Below are positions 4,473 through 6,867 of a DNA stretch of 6,867 bases, one piece after another. Made by a program: the position numbers and the translations under genes. Position 1 is the stretch's first letter. Each line of letters opens with the position of its first letter. Location: positions 1 through 6,867 of the forward strand of contig DASQDI010000035.1 in NCBI GenBank assembly GCA_035634255.1. The letters run 5' to 3'. The DNA is from DATLMR01 sp035634255. Its GTDB lineage: Bacteria > Acidobacteriota > Blastocatellia > UBA7656. The notes beneath the pieces are model-generated. The model worked only from the letters and a program-made list of their open reading frames with translations, ran no database searches and was not told the DNA's origin.

Positions 4473-6682
4473 CGGTTGAGATTTTCGAGCGCGCGGATGG
4501 AGGCTTCGAGCTCCGACTGAAGCCTGCCGCGCTCCGCCTCGGCCGCCTTCCGCTCGGCCGAAATCTGCTCAAGGCGCGTCTCCTGCTCCCCGGCCTTCGC
4601 GATGTAGCGCGCGATGAGTTGGCGCGCCTCGCCCGTCTGCCCGAGCGCCTTAATGTTCTCGCGCAGGCGGTCCTGGTCCGCCGAGATTTCCTTCGCCTCC
4701 CGGTCGAGCTCCCCCATCCGCGCCTCGGCCGAGGCGATGCGGCCCTTGATTTCTAGAATCTTCTCGAAGGCCGCGCGGGTCGCGTCGTCGACGTAGTTGC
4801 GCGAGATGAATACTTGCACGTCCCGCGGGGAGAGCGAGGAGAGCGCGTAGTTGTCCACCAGCTCGCGCCGCTCGACGACCGGGACCTCTTTCGACTCGCG
4901 CGGCCCGAGCTCCACTCGGAACCTGTAGCTCCTCGCGGTCGTCTCGTAAGGCTTCGCGGTGTCGCTCGAAAGGTCCCACCGGTTGCGGACCGGGTGCTCC
5001 ACGAACACGACGCGGGGCTTCTCCGTCTGGTTCGTTATCGTGTAGGTCTTCCGCTCCGTCTGGTAGTAGTAAGCCTGAAAGACCCCGTTGATTATTCGGA
5101 TCATGTGGACCCGCTCGCGGTCGCCCTTCGGGCGCGCGGTGACGAGCGTGCCGAGGTCGAGGGCGAAAGAGATGAAGCGGTCTTCGCCCGGCTTCAACCT
5201 CTCCATCAAGGCCTCGCCCGCGTAAGCGTCGCCGTCCAGGACCGTGAGCGAGCCGCCTTCGAGAGTGAGCGGCGAAGTGTTCTTGAGCCTCAGCCCGCTC
5301 ATCGGCCTGTCCGCCCGCACCGACTCGTTGTAGACCGAGACGCGCTCGCCTTCCATCTGCGCCTGTAGTATCGGGATGAGCGCGGAGCGGTCGCGGCGCA
5401 CCGTGACCGGCTGCTCGATCCTGTACTCGAACAGGTCCCCGACTTCGGCCCCCGAGGCCGCCGTCTCGACCCCCGACTCCCCGCTCGTGATCGCCTCGCT
5501 CATGTTGCGCGGGGCGGGCGGGTGAGCGAGCGACATGTCGGCCCCGTCCATAGCGCGCCCGTTGAGGGGCAGGTTCTTACTGAGCTGGCTCTGGGTGCTT
5601 TCGACGAGCTGTGCGCCTGCGGTCACCTCAACCGTTTCGTTCGCGCCGGACCCGGACCCGACGCCCGCGCCGGTGCCGACTCCGGGCTCGTAGACCTGAG
5701 GGTTGAGGTTCAGGTCTTGAGGGATCGGGATGACTGGCCTGTGGCGGTAGAGCGGCTGCTGGATCGGCTGGATGAAAGAGATGGGCGTGCCCGAGACGAG
5801 CGAGAGGGCCACGCCGGTCCAGTCCTCCTCCCCGATGTTGTCGACAATCGCCCAGCCCTGGAAGAAGGGCTTGCCCACCGGGTCGAGCACGACGCGGTAG
5901 GTAGTCTTCCAGATCGGGGCGGCGACCGTGTAGCTCACGGCCATCTCCCTCTGCCCCTCGCCCCTCGACGTGACGATAATCGTCTTCGCGTCGCGCCTCC
6001 GGGTCGAAGCCGAGGCGTCGGCGAACTCGTTCACGTCGTGCCGCGCGCCCTCGTCCAGCAGCCTCACCGAGCGCACTTCCGCGAGGTCGAAGCTAGCGAT
6101 CTCACCGTTCTCCGCCGCGATCACGAGCGAGTGCGTGATGAGCGGCGGCTTGTTCGCGTCAACCTGCGCCCGCCTCGCCTCCACCGTGAGAATGGCTCCT
6201 GTGGCCGCTCTCGTGGCTGTCGTCACGACTACCCTCGCGCCCTGAAGCTGGCCGAGCACGGCCGCGAGCCCTCCCGCGAGCCCGCCCGATGTCTCGGTGC
6301 TGGAAGCAGCGCCTATCGAGAAGGGTATGTCGGCAAGGCGGGACGAGGGCGGGGCGGAAGAGTTGTAGCTCACGGCCCCTATGCGCCCGCGCCCGAGGTC
6401 GAGCACGACCATCGACTTCAGCACGTCATCGACCTGCGATTGCTTGAAGGGGAGATCGACCTCCGCGTCCCCCCTCACCATGCCCCGGCGCTCGAAGAAG
6501 GCGACCCCGTTGCTGTAGAGGATGACGCGGCGGATGGGGAGCGACTGGCCCGCCGTCGAAGCCGGGGCCGGCTGCCCCGCCTGAGCAGCCGGCCTCTGGG
6601 CGGCGCGGCGCGGCGCGCGGGTCTGCGCTTGAGCGGGCAGCAAAAGCGCAAGCGCCATCAGGACGATGGATAATCGTTTCAT
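4463..6682 (-). CDS. Secreted DUF4139 protein with LPLNGR-type insert and C-terminal coiled coil
   Basis: A 739-residue protein. I chose the ATG at 6682, preceded by AGGAG at a 9-nt spacing, over an in-frame upstream start at 6784, because it begins directly with a signal peptide (MKRLSIVLMALALLLPAQA, cut before Q20). A Pro/Ala-rich linker (21-48) leads to a domain starting PIRRVILYSNGVAFFERRG (49-67) with DDVLKSMVVLDLG (85-97), a block I associate with DUF4139 (MuiA-like) proteins. The DUF4139 core runs from about 250 (YTVAAPIWKTTYRV) to 625 but is split by a low-complexity insert (about 330-412): a Gly-rich run, then VEVTAGAQLVE and LPLNGR (371-376), resembling Oar-like TonB-dependent receptors. 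Residues 633-739 are Glu/Arg/Ala-rich heptads, a probable coiled coil. The function of DUF4139 proteins is unestablished; I infer an envelope structural or scaffolding role. Convergent with the haloperoxidase gene (24-bp gap). Confidence 0.85.
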   Translation of the reverse strand: MKRLSIVLMALALLLPAQAQTRAPRRAAQRPAAQAGQPAPASTAGQSLPIRRVILYSNGVAFFERRGMVRGDAEVDLPFKQSQVDDVLKSMVVLDLGRGRIGAVSYNSSAPPSSRLADIPFSIGAASSTETSGGLAGGLAAVLGQLQGARVVVTTATRAATGAILTVEARRAQVDANKPPLITHSLVIAAENGEIASFDLAEVRSVRLLDEGARHDVNEFADASASTRRRDAKTIIVTSRGEGQREMAVSYTVAAPIWKTTYRVVLDPVGKPFFQGWAIVDNIGEEDWTGVALSLVSGTPISFIQPIQQPLYRHRPVIPIPQDLNLNPQVYEPGVGTGAGVGSGSGANETVEVTAGAQLVESTQSQLSKNLPLNGRAMDGADMSLAHPPAPRNMSEAITSGESGVETAASGAEVGDLFEYRIEQPVTVRRDRSALIPILQAQMEGERVSVYNESVRADRPMSGLRLKNTSPLTLEGGSLTVLDGDAYAGEALMERLKPGEDRFISFALDLGTLVTARPKGDRERVHMIRIINGVFQAYYYQTERKTYTITNQTEKPRVVFVEHPVRNRWDLSSDTAKPYETTARSYRFRVELGPRESKEVPVVERRELVDNYALSSLSPRDVQVFISRNYVDDATRAAFEKILEIKGRIASAEARMGELDREAKEISADQDRLRENIKALGQTGEARQLIARYIAKAGEQETRLEQISAERKAAEAERGRLQSELEASIRALENLNRKL
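5555..5644 (-). other. TonB-receptor-like segment encoded inside the DUF4139 gene
   Basis: This encodes residues 347-376: ETVEVTAGAQLVES, then TQSQLSKN and LPLNGR. The same order (VxVTAxAxLVExT, then Ser/Thr/Gln-rich residues, then LPLNGR) is what I know from the junction between the carboxypeptidase-regulatory-like domain and the plug of Oar-like receptors. About eight residues usually seen before LPLNGR appear to be missing. A Gly/Ser repeat (about residues 334-346) precedes it. The family assignment of this piece rests on motif memory alone. Confidence 0.55.
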
Positions 6683-6691
6683 AAATAATTT

Positions 6692-6696
6692 CTCCT
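6692..6696 (-). promoter_or_regulatory. Ribosome binding site of the DUF4139 gene
   Basis: AGGAG on the minus strand, 9 nt before the ATG at 6682. It supports the start that leaves the signal peptide at the N-terminus and rejects the 34-residue longer reading. Confidence 0.72.
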
Positions 6697-6721
6697 GAAA
6701 GGTAAAGGTGCGGCCGGAGCA

Positions 6722-6751
6722 TAGATAACAGCCGCGTCCGGCGCGCGTCAA
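6722..6751 (-). promoter_or_regulatory. Possible sigma-70 promoter for the DUF4139 gene
   Basis: On the minus strand TTGACG (6746-6751, five of six consensus bases) is followed after 18 bp by TATCTA (6722-6727), which keeps only the TAT of the -10 consensus. The -35 is convincing and the -10 is poor. If correct, the leader would be only about 30 nt and the hairpin cluster at 6784-6862 would lie outside the transcript. Confidence 0.4.
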
Positions 6752-6783
6752 CTCGGATTGAATTGTGGGACGTTTGGGACTCA

Positions 6784-6862
6784 CGGGTCGTTCCAGATAG
6801 GGAACGACCCGGCAAAGCGGGTTTGCCCGAATAATCGGGTTGTTCGACTGCGGGGAGAGTCG
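6784..6862. repeat. Cluster of four consecutive hairpins at the right edge
   Basis: Four inverted repeats are packed almost end to end. The first is a perfect 11-bp stem (6784-6794 with 6801-6811, loop AGATAG). The second is GGCAAA / TTTGCC (6811-6816 with 6822-6827). The third is CCCGA / TCGGG (6826-6830 with 6835-6839, loop ATAA). The fourth is CGACT / AGTCG (6845-6849 with 6858-6862). Stems two and three share two bases, and an alternative ACCCG / CGGGT pairing (6807-6811 with 6818-6822) competes with the first two. No U-tract follows on either strand. It could be a structured RNA, an upstream gene's termination region or a protein-binding element. Confidence 0.55.
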
Positions 6863-6867
6863 CGGCG

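Noticed and set aside
5522..6673. A 383-codon open frame on the + strand
   Set aside because: It is antisense to the DUF4139 gene, its protein is Arg/His/Val-rich with no recognisable domain, and no ribosome site precedes it. Long antisense frames are expected in DNA this GC-rich.
6683..6784. A longer DUF4139 protein starting at 6784
   Set aside because: The extra 34 residues precede an otherwise complete signal peptide, have no ribosome site, and would cover the likely promoter region.

Overview
The window is GC-rich DNA, roughly 65-75% G+C in genes and about 46% in one intergenic island. It holds four protein genes, one of them cut by the left edge. No rRNA, tRNA, CRISPR, insertion sequence or phage gene is visible. 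The host is probably a Gram-negative, envelope-rich, high-GC bacterium. I lean towards Acidobacteriota: the DUF4139 protein carries an LPLNGR-type segment like those in the Oar-like TonB-dependent receptors abundant in that phylum. This placement is inference from protein style, not a marker gene.

Layout. (1) Positions 1-1946, + strand: the end of an exported protein fusing a MauG/cytochrome c peroxidase-type domain (second haem motif CFECH) to a right-handed beta-helix of the SO2929/TIGR03805 type. (2) Positions 2033-2446, - strand: a 137-residue protein with eight cysteines in zinc-ribbon-like pairs. (3) Positions 2930-4438, + strand: a Tat-exported vanadium-dependent haloperoxidase-family protein with all main vanadate-pocket residues, behind a perfect-consensus sigma-70 promoter and a ~118-nt leader. 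(4) Positions 4463-6682, - strand: a secreted DUF4139 protein with a C-terminal coiled coil and an unusual TonB-receptor-like insert.

The genes alternate in strand (convergent, divergent, convergent), so each is probably its own transcription unit and no operon is visible. Three of the four products are, or appear to be, exported, and two are candidate peroxide-using metalloenzymes (haem and vanadium). The window can therefore be read as envelope oxidative chemistry, but nothing in the sequence proves the genes cooperate.

Non-coding regions hold most of the other structure: a terminator with a competing longer hairpin between genes 1 and 2; a 483-bp divergent region with an AT-richer island, the consensus promoter and three 10-bp-phased CCAT units; a weak terminator in the 24-bp gap between genes 3 and 4; and four consecutive hairpins at 6784-6862 near the right edge. 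The best candidates for something undescribed are the peroxidase/beta-helix fusion, the LPLNGR graft in the DUF4139 protein and the hairpin cluster.
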